Part shown: positions 1 to 7,904 of the stretch, piece after piece
Layout of the letters: every line of letters starts with the position of its first letter
Position numbering within the stretch: position 1 is the stretch's first letter
Source of the DNA: Sphingobium sp.
Lineage (GTDB): Bacteria; Pseudomonadota; Alphaproteobacteria; Sphingomonadales; Sphingomonadaceae
Length of the DNA: 48,439 nucleotides
Direction of reading: 5' to 3'
NCBI GenBank assembly: GCA_022652485.1
Contig: JALCRK010000026.1
Location: forward strand, 1-48,439
Notes under the pieces: generated by a model
The model's input: only the letters and a program-made list of their open reading frames with translations
Told to the model about the DNA's origin: nothing
Databases searched by the model: none
Made by a program: the position numbers and the translations under genes

Positions 1-38
1 CCTACACCGGAAATTACACCACGAGCGCGGACGCTAAC
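1..38 (+). repeat. Left copy of a 38-bp inverted repeat
   Basis: The first 38 bases of the window are identical to the reverse complement of 48317-48354. Translated, both copies give the same peptide, YTGNYTTSADAN. Identity stops sharply after the AAC codon: the left copy continues into a transposase-like frame and the right copy into a different small frame. This may be a duplicated or rearranged segment, or a repeat at which the assembled sequence ends. Confidence 0.9.
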
Positions 39-977
39 GGGCAAGATGCAAGCCGCAAACAACTATCCAGCCTGATAAGGCGTAGCACAGAGCGGCTCCT
101 GCCGCTGGCTCAAGCTATAAGAAATCATGGCTTGCAGGCGCCGCTCCTCACAGCGGCCAATATTGCCGTTCCCAATCGGGGTGGGGGAACTCGCAGATTA
201 TGGGGATATGTGTCTTCCACCGGCCCTTCGGAAGAAGGCCAAGCAAGACCTTATCAAACTTGCTGGTTTCAGGTGACGCCGGATCGATCCATATATGCAA
301 AGACCGAATTGCGTCATTATGGCGGGATGGTGCAGGCTTCTCCGTCCACTGGCTATGAGGGAGCCGTTGAAGGTACGCAAGCCACCCTGATTCACTGTTG
401 GGGCGCGGTCGCGTCCCGCACCCGCCTTCTGGCCCTCGCCGAGCCCCACCCCATATTGTCGGCCGTTCTCGAAGCCTACGACCAGTTACGACAGAACGAA
501 AAGGAGATCCGCAAAGCCTCTCTAACGGATCGGGCCTTTGCACGACACACCAAATCGCGTCCAATCCTTCGGAAGCTACATGATACGCTGGAGCGCGCCA
601 GACAGCCCATTGCTGCCTTTTCGTCGCTGGCAAACTATCTCGCCGACCTCGAACGACACTGGCCCAGTCTCTGCTCGTTTATCGAACATCCGGCTGTGGA
701 GATGGAAAACGGTGCGCTCGAGAGTCGCCTGAAATCCCTCGCTGAACGGGATCCGTGGATTTTCACCTGGCATCCTCAGGCGCCGACATGGGCAGCTGCC
801 ATCTTCACGATTCTTGAAAGCTGCGCCCTCAACCGTATCGATGCGGAAAACTATATTGCCGAGGCGTTGCAGCGAATCGAGCATGGAGAGGGCAAGGATC
901 CTCACCGGGAAGCTATCCTATGGGGTGTCCCATTCTTCCGCAGCGACGGTGAGGCCTGCTCCGAACGCAGGCAATAG
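3..977 (+). pseudogene. Decayed IS66-family transposase (5' end outside or chimeric)
   Basis: The frame is open from the left edge to the stop at 977, with no clear start inside the window; the first usable one is a TTG at 132. The protein lines up by eye with the catalytic half of IS66 transposases. The RLWGYV strand, a spacer, a CWG segment in place of CWAHAR, the helix ending WPSLCSFIEH, and a C-terminal segment (AIFTILESCALNRIDAENYI) like the IS66_C domain appear in order. The key residues are gone: the usual ADDT and QADxYxG aspartates are replaced by TAAN and QASPSTG. Only the glutamate of the NNxxER-like segment (MENGALESR) seems kept. I infer an inactive remnant. The first 12 residues come from the 38-bp repeat shared with the right end, so the frame is chimeric. 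Confidence 0.7.
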
Positions 978-1103
978 GCATAAACTTTATGTCTGCTCCG
1001 TTTAAACCGGCAAAGAGTCTCAAAACTTAAACAAATCTTTAGGATTGCGGCACTGCGGCGGGGATGAATCGCGCCCTCGCCTGCATGGAGTCGTTTTATC
1101 TAT

Positions 1104-2822
1104 ATGGCTTTCTGGCGGGTTCCTTATGGCAAACCGGCACGCACCCGTCGTGCCGCGTTTTTGTGCGTCGGAGCGATGGCTGCGAATGCAGCTGTTGCGG
1201 CGGTTCTGCCTGCTTATGCCCAGGACGCGCCCCCTGCAGCACGCCAAGATGAAGCTGCGCAACCGCCGTCCCAGGTGCGGGCGGCGCCCGATCACTTTTA
1301 CATCGCAGCATTCGATGTGACGGGCGTGAAAATCCTCGACCAGAGGGCGATCGAGGATGCGGTCTACCCCTTCTCGGGGCCAGACAAGACTACGGCAGAT
1401 GTCGAGGCGGCGCGCAAGGCATTGCAAGACGCCTATGCGAAGCGTGGCTATGAATCCGTGCAGGTTGATGTGTTGCCACAACCTGAGGAGCAGTTTGCGC
1501 AGGGTATCATCGGCATATCGGTATCGGAAGCGCCTGTGGGCCAGGTCGCGGTCGTGGGCGCGAAGCACCATTCGCTGGAACTGGTGCGCAAGCAAATCCC
1601 CTCGCTCGCCGCAGGCCAGCCGCTCAATGTGAAGCAGCTCCAGACGGAACTTGCGGCGGCGAACCGCTTTCCGGACCGCTCCATTACGCCGTCGTTCAAG
1701 CCGGGCGCAACTCCGGGATCGATCGATGTCGATCTGAATGTGGAGGACTCGCTGCCGGTTCATGGCAGCGTCGAGATCAACAACGACCACAGTCCTTCGA
1801 CGCGGCCGCTCCGGGCCAATGCGACGCTGAGCTATTCCAACCTGTGGGGTCTTGGCCATACGATCAGCGGATCCTACATCGCCGCGCCGCAGGACCGCAA
1901 ACAGTCCGAGGTGTTTTCCGGTTCCTACACCCTGCCCTTCCTCGGCTCGCCGTGGACGCTGGTGCTCTATGGCTACAAATCGAACAGTAACGTTGCCGCA
2001 CAAGGTGGAGTCAGTGTTCTCGGCAACGGTTATCAGATCGGCACCCGCGCAATCTATCGCCTGCCGGGTGACACGTTGATCCAGAGCCTGACGCTGGGCT
2101 TCGATTACAAGCATTTCAACCAGAACACGTCCGTCGCTGGAAAGCTCGCGGCAACCACGCCGATAGAATATCTGCCGCTCTATGCCGCCTATGGCCTCTC
2201 GCTTGGCAACGATAAGCAGACGCTGGACTTGAGCCTTTCGGCGACCGCCGGTTTCCGGGTGTTCAAGCGGATCGGCTGTTTTGACGTCGGCGGCACGACA
2301 ACCTGTCTCCCGACCGACCAGTTCAAGAACAAGGATTTCGACAGCAACGAGAACTTCGTCCATGCGAACCTCGAGCTGGATTACAAGCGCACCTTGCCGA
2401 TGGATTTCTTGCTGGGAGCGAAGTTCAACGGCCAGATCGCAGATTCGCATCTCGTTACCAATGAGCAGTTCGCGATCGGTGGCCTCAACAGCGTGCGCGG
2501 CTATTATTCCGCCGAAAACGTGGGCGACATCGGCTACGCGCTGTCGCTGGAGCTGAGCTCGCCCTCGCTCGCGCCGCATCTGCCCAAGTTCGTGGATGAG
2601 CTGCGCCTGTTTGGCTTCGTCGAGAACGGCCAGATCCGCCTCATCAATCCGGACGTCGGCGTCACGCGCCACGACGCGCTGCTGTCCGTCGGCGGCGGCG
2701 CGCGCCTGCGGCTGTTCGGTCATATTTCGGGCGAACTGGCAGTTGGCTTGCCTATCTGGAACGGCGCGACGACACGCAAAAACGATATTCGCACGACATT
2801 TTCCGCAAAGGGTGAATTCTGA
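1104..2822 (+). CDS. Two-partner secretion outer-membrane transporter (TpsB, FhaC/ShlB family)
   Basis: This 572-residue protein would form the outer-membrane beta-barrel that exports the large TpsA encoded downstream. A signal peptide (about residues 1-40, ending AYAQ) is followed by a POTRA-type region (about 65-140), a second POTRA-like stretch (about 140-215) and a C-terminal barrel ending in Phe. The diagnostic VRGY motif, within GGLNSVRGYY, is at residues 464-467; in FhaC this motif lies in the L6 loop inside the pore. It is first in an apparent operon with exbB, exbD, tonB and porin genes, and only 35 bp separates it from exbB. The ATG at 1104 has no good Shine-Dalgarno sequence, but it gives a complete signal peptide and no better in-frame start is seen. 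Family assignment is firm; the exact start is less so. Confidence 0.9.
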   Translation: MAFWRVPYGKPARTRRAAFLCVGAMAANAAVAAVLPAYAQDAPPAARQDEAAQPPSQVRAAPDHFYIAAFDVTGVKILDQRAIEDAVYPFSGPDKTTADVEAARKALQDAYAKRGYESVQVDVLPQPEEQFAQGIIGISVSEAPVGQVAVVGAKHHSLELVRKQIPSLAAGQPLNVKQLQTELAAANRFPDRSITPSFKPGATPGSIDVDLNVEDSLPVHGSVEINNDHSPSTRPLRANATLSYSNLWGLGHTISGSYIAAPQDRKQSEVFSGSYTLPFLGSPWTLVLYGYKSNSNVAAQGGVSVLGNGYQIGTRAIYRLPGDTLIQSLTLGFDYKHFNQNTSVAGKLAATTPIEYLPLYAAYGLSLGNDKQTLDLSLSATAGFRVFKRIGCFDVGGTTTCLPTDQFKNKDFDSNENFVHANLELDYKRTLPMDFLLGAKFNGQIADSHLVTNEQFAIGGLNSVRGYYSAENVGDIGYALSLELSSPSLAPHLPKFVDELRLFGFVENGQIRLINPDVGVTRHDALLSVGGGARLRLFGHISGELAVGLPIWNGATTRKNDIRTTFSAKGEF

Positions 2823-2857
2823 TGAGGCCGGCTAATTTGAGGGTGGGAGGTAAAGCC

Positions 2858-4627
2858 ATGAGCAAGCTGCGTATGATGCTGGCATTGCTGTTTTCGGCGA
2901 TGATCATGACGACCCCGGCCTACGCCTGGTGGAACAAGGACTGGAAATATCGCAAGGTGGTAACAGTCGACACCAGCCCCAGCGGTCTCAACGTCTCCGG
3001 CCAGATCGGTCGCACCGTAATGCTGGTGAAGCTGACCAGCGGTAACTTCACCTTCACGGACGCAATGCAGAACGGCGCGGATATCCGCCTCGTCGACAGC
3101 GACGACAAGACGCCTCTTCCGTTTCATATCGAACGTTACGACGCCACCACGGGGATCGCCTATCTCTGGGTCTCCGTCCCGGCGCTGAACGGGGGCGAAA
3201 AGAAGGCACTGTGGCTGTATTTTGGCAATGAGAACGCGCCGGTCGGTTCCGACGCCAAGGGCACGTTCGATCCCGACTATCTCGCCGTCTATCATTTCGC
3301 GGAGAAGCCGGGCCAGCAGAGCGCCGACGCCACCGCCAATGCCAATGGCGCGCAAAATGCGCCCGCCGGTATCGACGATGGCGCGATCATCGGCGGCGCG
3401 GCGCGCTTTCCCGGCCAGGGCGCCATTTCCATAGCGGCTTCGCCTTCGCTGGCGCTGCCCGCCGGCACACCGATGACCATCTCGGCGTGGGTCAAGCCGG
3501 ATCAGCTTTCCGGCCAGCAGGCGGTGCTGGCGCGCGGGGCTTTGACGTTCGGTATCAACAGCGGCGTGCCATTCGCGTCGCTTGGCAGCGCGAGCGTGCA
3601 AGCGACCGCACCGGTCAAGCAGGGCGAATGGTCGCACCTCGCGCTGGTGGCGGACGGCCAGACTATCAAGCTCTATGTCAACGGCGTCGAGGCGGGCGCG
3701 GCCTCCGGCACGTTGCCGACGCTCGATGGTCCGCTCCTGATCGGTGGCGCACTAGGTTATCCCTTCACCGGCGAGATCGACGAACTGCGCATTTCGAAGA
3801 CCGCCCGCCCGGCCGCGATGCTGATGGCAATGGCGAATGCGGAAGGCCCGGCCAACAAGACGGTCAGCATCGCCGAGACTGCCGAAAAGGCAGAATCAGG
3901 GAGCGGAGTCATCCCCTTTATCATCGGCAAGCTGGAGCCGCTGGACGCGGGCATTGTGGTGATCTGTATGATCCTGCTCGCCGTCGCCATTACGGTGATG
4001 GTACAGAAAATCCGCTATCTCAATGCCTGCGATCGCGGCAACAAGGTATTCCTCAAGCGCTTTCGCGAGATGCACGAGGAGTTGGTGCCGCTGTCGGATA
4101 TCCCCGGCATCACCAAGCAGGAAATCGCCTACATCGACAAGTCGCCACTCGGCCATCTCTATGACACCGGCATTGACGAGCTGGAAGTGCGGCGCCTGCG
4201 CAATCCGCATGGCGGCCTCTCCGGCGAGGCGGTGGAGGCGATGCGCGCCGCCGTCGACGCCGAAGTGGTGATGGAGAACCAAAAGCTCGACAAATGGATG
4301 GTGGTGCTCACCATCGCGATCTCGGGCGGCCCGTTCATCGGCCTGCTCGGCACCGTCATCGGTGTGATGAGCACCTTCGGCGGCGTCGCGATGGCTGGCG
4401 ACGTCAACGTCAACGCCATCGCGCCGGGCATCGCGGCGGCGCTGCTTGCGACCATCGCAGGGCTGGCGGCAGCTATCCCATCGCTGTTCGGCTACAACTA
4501 CATCAATTCGCGCGTCTCGGCACTGGCGGACGAGATGCGCGTGTTCGTCGATCGGCTCATCACACGGCTTGCGGAAATGCAGGTCGAGGCGGTCAAGCCC
4601 CCTCACTACCCCATCGCGGCAGAATAA
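2858..4627 (+). CDS. exbB: ExbB/TolQ-type proton channel with N-terminal DUF2341 and LamG-like domains
   Basis: The 589-residue protein couples the proton-motive force to a TonB-type transducer, but with an unusual exported front half. A signal peptide ends at AYA/WW (about residue 26). A DUF2341-like domain (about 27-130) begins WWNKDWKYRK. A concanavalin/LamG-like domain follows at about 140-320, with MTISAWVKP and IDELRISK segments typical of the fold. A membrane segment lies near 364-382, and a MotA/TolQ/ExbB domain at about 479-560 carries GLLGTVIGVMSTF and the long AIAPGIAAALLATIAGL helix. The ATG at 2858 is chosen because GGGAGG at 2845-2850 precedes it; an ATG at 2822 overlaps the tpsB stop and lacks this. 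Ordinary ExbB is about 240 residues and lacks the sugar-binding-like front. Confidence 0.9.
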   Translation: MSKLRMMLALLFSAMIMTTPAYAWWNKDWKYRKVVTVDTSPSGLNVSGQIGRTVMLVKLTSGNFTFTDAMQNGADIRLVDSDDKTPLPFHIERYDATTGIAYLWVSVPALNGGEKKALWLYFGNENAPVGSDAKGTFDPDYLAVYHFAEKPGQQSADATANANGAQNAPAGIDDGAIIGGAARFPGQGAISIAASPSLALPAGTPMTISAWVKPDQLSGQQAVLARGALTFGINSGVPFASLGSASVQATAPVKQGEWSHLALVADGQTIKLYVNGVEAGAASGTLPTLDGPLLIGGALGYPFTGEIDELRISKTARPAAMLMAMANAEGPANKTVSIAETAEKAESGSGVIPFIIGKLEPLDAGIVVICMILLAVAITVMVQKIRYLNACDRGNKVFLKRFREMHEELVPLSDIPGITKQEIAYIDKSPLGHLYDTGIDELEVRRLRNPHGGLSGEAVEAMRAAVDAEVVMENQKLDKWMVVLTIAISGGPFIGLLGTVIGVMSTFGGVAMAGDVNVNAIAPGIAAALLATIAGLAAAIPSLFGYNYINSRVSALADEMRVFVDRLITRLAEMQVEAVKPPHYPIAAE

Positions 4628-4639
4628 GGAGCGCGTGTC

Positions 4640-5047
4640 ATGCAGGCAGGTGGCGGCCGCAAGGCCTATGACGACATCAACATCACTCCGATGCTCGACC
4701 TCGCTTATGTGCTGCTCGTCATCTTCATTCTGATGGCGACCGCGTCGGTGCAGGGCATCAAGGTCAATCTTCCCAAGGCATCGAGCGCGCAGAGCCTCGT
4801 CCAGCCCAAGACGATTGCGCTGACAGTGAACAATCAGGGCCAGATCTTCATGGATGCCTATCCGGTGACCATCCAGGATCTGGAGACCCGCCTGCGCAAC
4901 GCGAAAGCGTCCAACCCCGATGTGCCGATCGTGCTCAAAGGGGACGCCACCGCCCAATATGGCAAGGTGACGGAAGTGCTGGATCTTTGCCGTCGGCTCG
5001 ATCTCGACAAGGTCGGCCTCGTCACCGGCAAGCCGACCGCGAGCTGA
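4640..5047 (+). CDS. exbD: ExbD/TolR family biopolymer transport protein
   Basis: A 135-residue protein with the ExbD plan: a short cytoplasmic tail, one membrane helix (about 17-37) and a periplasmic domain. The segment INITPMLDLAYVLLVIFI holds the conserved membrane aspartate (D20) that carries protons in ExbD and TolR. It follows exbB by 12 bp and precedes the tonB-like gene by 22 bp, so the three should form one inner-membrane energy complex. Length and motif are normal for the family. Confidence 0.93.
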   Translation: MQAGGGRKAYDDINITPMLDLAYVLLVIFILMATASVQGIKVNLPKASSAQSLVQPKTIALTVNNQGQIFMDAYPVTIQDLETRLRNAKASNPDVPIVLKGDATAQYGKVTEVLDLCRRLDLDKVGLVTGKPTAS

Positions 5048-5069
5048 CAGGAAGCGCGGGGGCAGAACC

Positions 5070-5780
5070 ATGCTGGCTGTGGCGGATCAGGCCGAATTTA
5101 CCGAGCCGAAAGGCAACCGGGCCGTGCAGATCGGCTTGGGCGTGCTTGGTGCGCTGCTGGTGCTGTGGCTCGCATGGTATCTCTATTCGGCTTTTACCGG
5201 CGTCCATAGCGTGACGGTGAAGAACGACCAGCCGGTGATCTCGCCGCTGCTGCCCCCTCCCCCGCCTCCGCCGCCTCCACCCAAGGAAGAGATCAAACCG
5301 CCGGAGCCGACCGAGAAACCGACCCCGACGCCCACACCTTCGCCCGAACCCAAGGCCGCTGCCCCTGCCCCGATGCAGATGAACGCGGAGGCGCAGGCGG
5401 GCGCGACAGGCGGGCTTGCCGCAGGGTCTGGCGGTGGCATCGGCTCGCCTGGCGGCACGGGTACCTGCGTCGGCACCAACTGCGGCACAATGAGCGGCGG
5501 CATCAGCGACGGATTTTACGCCGCGAACATCAAGAACGCGATCCAGCAGCGCATCCAGCGCGATAGCAAGCTCTCCCGCATGGTGTTCGCCGCCGATTTC
5601 GCCATCTGGGTCAGCCCGTCCGGCGCGGTGACGCGCGCCCAGCTCGTGAGCAGTAGCGGCGATGCCAAGCGCGACGACATGCTGAAGGGCATCATTGAAG
5701 CCGTCACCGGCCTCGACGCGCCGCCCGCCAGTTTCAAATTTCCCCGCCGGATCACCGTCAAAGGCAAACGGTCGCTCTAG
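5070..5780 (+). CDS. tonB: TonB-like energy transducer
   Basis: A 236-residue protein with one N-terminal membrane helix (about 21-42) and a periplasmic Pro-rich spacer holding an uninterrupted run of about ten prolines near residues 62-73, then KEEIKPPEPTEKPTPTPTP. A Gly-rich linker with two cysteines (GTCVGTNCGT) is followed by a TonB C-terminal-type domain (about 145-236). It lies directly after exbD and before a porin gene. The Pro-rich spacer is the family's hallmark for spanning the periplasm. The CxxxxC pair in the linker is not usual for TonB. No TonB-dependent receptor is in the window, so its outer-membrane partner is unknown; the local candidates are the porin and the TpsB barrel. 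Confidence 0.85.
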   Translation: MLAVADQAEFTEPKGNRAVQIGLGVLGALLVLWLAWYLYSAFTGVHSVTVKNDQPVISPLLPPPPPPPPPPKEEIKPPEPTEKPTPTPTPSPEPKAAAPAPMQMNAEAQAGATGGLAAGSGGGIGSPGGTGTCVGTNCGTMSGGISDGFYAANIKNAIQQRIQRDSKLSRMVFAADFAIWVSPSGAVTRAQLVSSSGDAKRDDMLKGIIEAVTGLDAPPASFKFPRRITVKGKRSL

Positions 5781-5816
5781 CGCAGATACGATATTCAACA
5801 GGAAGGAATGACAGTC

Positions 5817-7736
5817 ATGGTTCGGCAACATAGCAGGCGCCCCAGCCGGTTCAGATCGCGAAGCGCGCTCGGGCTTTCGATGGCCGCGCTCCTCGTCGCC
5901 GTGCCGCAAAGCGTCTGGGCCCAGGGCGCAGCCGGGCAGGCCGCGCCGATGTCGGCCTCCACCAGCGCGATGGTCAACCTCATCAGCCTGTTGATCAAGC
6001 AGGGCACGATCACCCCGGAAAAGGGCATGGCGCTGCTGCAACAGGCCGAAACCGAGGCGGCGCGAGCGCAGGGCAATATCCAGCAGGCGGCAAACGCGGC
6101 GGGAGTCCCCACCCCGGTGACCGCCCAGACGGCGACTGCCGACAATCCCCTGCCCCAACCGGGCGAAGCCCCCGCCGGAACCGTGCGCGTGCCCTATGTG
6201 CCGGAAACCGTGCGCAAGCAGATCGCCGATCAGGTCCGCGACGAGATCATGGCCAAGGCCAAGACCGAGAAATGGGTCTCGTCGTCGAACAGCACCCCCG
6301 GCTGGGTGCGCCGGGTCACGGTGTCGGGGGATATGCGGGTGAGGTCGCAGTCTGAACTGCAATCGCGGCTGAATGATACGACCATCGTGGATATCGCCCG
6401 GCTGGGAGCATCCTCCAGCCCGATCAATACAACGGATCTGCATAATCTGCCGCTGCTCGACACAAAAGCGAACCGCTATAATCGGATGCGGATACGCGCG
6501 CGCCTCGGCGTCACGGCGAATATCAATCCCAATGTCAAGGTTGGGATCCAGATCGCGACTGGCGACGACAACAGCCCTATCTCCACCAATCAAAAGCTCG
6601 CTGGTGGCTTCTCGAAGCGCGATATCTGGCTCGACAAGGCCTATATCGAGTTGAAACCCAAGGACTGGATCAAGACGACCCTGGGCCGGTTCGATAATCC
6701 CTTCCTCTCCACCGATCTGCTGTTCGATGACGACCTGCGTTTCGATGGCTTTGCCGCCGAAATCAGCGCCAGCAAATTCCTGCCAGAGAAATTCGGTCTG
6801 AAGCTGCGCGGAGGGGCGTTCCCGCTCGATTATGGTTCAAGCGATACGCTCGATAAGTTCACGAATGTGCCCCTTAGCGGCGCGGCACCTGAGCACCGTA
6901 TCGACCCATCCAAATGGCTGCTCGCCGGGCAGATTGAGGCTGGATACAAGATGGATGGCGGCTTGGAGATCAGGGCAGCAGCAGGCTATTATGACTTCCA
7001 TAACCTGCAAGGCCAACTTTCTGCCCCATGCTATTTCAATGGCGTAGTGACAAAAATCACTCTGCAAACCGGACAGACTGCTGCGGATCCATCGGAATGC
7101 TCCACCGATGCGGCACGAACCATGTTTCCGCGCAAGGGCAACACCTTGTTCTACATCCGGGATATTCAGATCCTGAACGGATTGCCCGGAGAGCTTGCCC
7201 AAGCCGAGCGCCAGTATCTGGGCATGACCTACAAATATCGCGTTCTTGATCTGAATGCTGCCATTACCCTGCCCTTTGGTGATGGCATGGCTGCGACCCT
7301 CTCCGGTAATTACATCCACAACCTCGCCTTCAAACGCAGCGATGAATGCAAGCTACGTAGTGATGGCACTCTGGTTCCGCCGCTCACAAATCCTGATCCG
7401 AGCGGCCTTACGGTGTGCGGCGGCGGCGGCAAGGTCCAGAGTGGCAATATGGGCTGGCTCGCCAATCTCAGCGTCGGATACAAGAAGCCCAGCAAATGGG
7501 GCGAATGGCGGGCGATGGCGGGCTATCGTTACCTGCAGACCGACGCCGTTCCCGATGCCTTCCCGGATAGCGACTTCCATTTGGGCGGCACCAACTCCAA
7601 GGGCTACACCATCGGGGCGGCGCTCGGCCTGACTGACGGCGTGGTGTTCAGCGGCAAATGGATGAGCGCGAACGAGGTCACCGGTTCGCCGCTTTCGATC
7701 GACGTGCTGCAATTCGATCTCACGGCTGCGTTTTAG
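5817..7736 (+). CDS. Putative outer-membrane porin
   Basis: About 639 residues with a basic, Ala-rich signal peptide ending VWAQG. A predicted helical or coiled segment (about 45-95, LISLLIKQGTITPEKGMALLQQAETEAARAQ) and a Pro-rich linker follow, then a long beta-rich barrel with alternating aromatic strands that ends VLQFDLTAAF; terminal Phe is typical of barrels. It resembles the 'putative porin' family (Porin_5-like) by general architecture. GGAAGGA at 5801-5807 abuts an ATG at 5808 and lies 9 bp before a second ATG at 5817, so the second is the better start. It sits between tonB and tpsA, suggesting a role with the transporter or in taking up released products. The substrate cannot be read from sequence. 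Confidence 0.8.
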   Translation: MVRQHSRRPSRFRSRSALGLSMAALLVAVPQSVWAQGAAGQAAPMSASTSAMVNLISLLIKQGTITPEKGMALLQQAETEAARAQGNIQQAANAAGVPTPVTAQTATADNPLPQPGEAPAGTVRVPYVPETVRKQIADQVRDEIMAKAKTEKWVSSSNSTPGWVRRVTVSGDMRVRSQSELQSRLNDTTIVDIARLGASSSPINTTDLHNLPLLDTKANRYNRMRIRARLGVTANINPNVKVGIQIATGDDNSPISTNQKLAGGFSKRDIWLDKAYIELKPKDWIKTTLGRFDNPFLSTDLLFDDDLRFDGFAAEISASKFLPEKFGLKLRGGAFPLDYGSSDTLDKFTNVPLSGAAPEHRIDPSKWLLAGQIEAGYKMDGGLEIRAAAGYYDFHNLQGQLSAPCYFNGVVTKITLQTGQTAADPSECSTDAARTMFPRKGNTLFYIRDIQILNGLPGELAQAERQYLGMTYKYRVLDLNAAITLPFGDGMAATLSGNYIHNLAFKRSDECKLRSDGTLVPPLTNPDPSGLTVCGGGGKVQSGNMGWLANLSVGYKKPSKWGEWRAMAGYRYLQTDAVPDAFPDSDFHLGGTNSKGYTIGAALGLTDGVVFSGKWMSANEVTGSPLSIDVLQFDLTAAF

Positions 7737-7904
7737 CACAGGGGGGCGTGCGGAGATCCGCGCTGCCCGCATCGGCATGTAAAATGCTGTGAACTGTTCC
7801 GCTGTGGCACTGACCGCTCCGTAAAAGTGAAACACAACGTCAATAAAGGTTTAACGAATCGCAATTGTGCGAATCTTATGCCTATTGAGTAAATTGAGGG
7901 TACA

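Noticed and set aside
978..1103. A Pho box before tpsB, and likewise in 7737-7904 before tpsA
   Set aside because: No pair of CTGTCAT-like 7-mers with 4-bp spacing was found in either gap by eye.
1020..2723. A 567-codon minus-strand frame opposite tpsB
   Set aside because: The composition is Arg/Glu-rich with no domain, and the plus strand carries a complete FhaC-type protein with VRGY.
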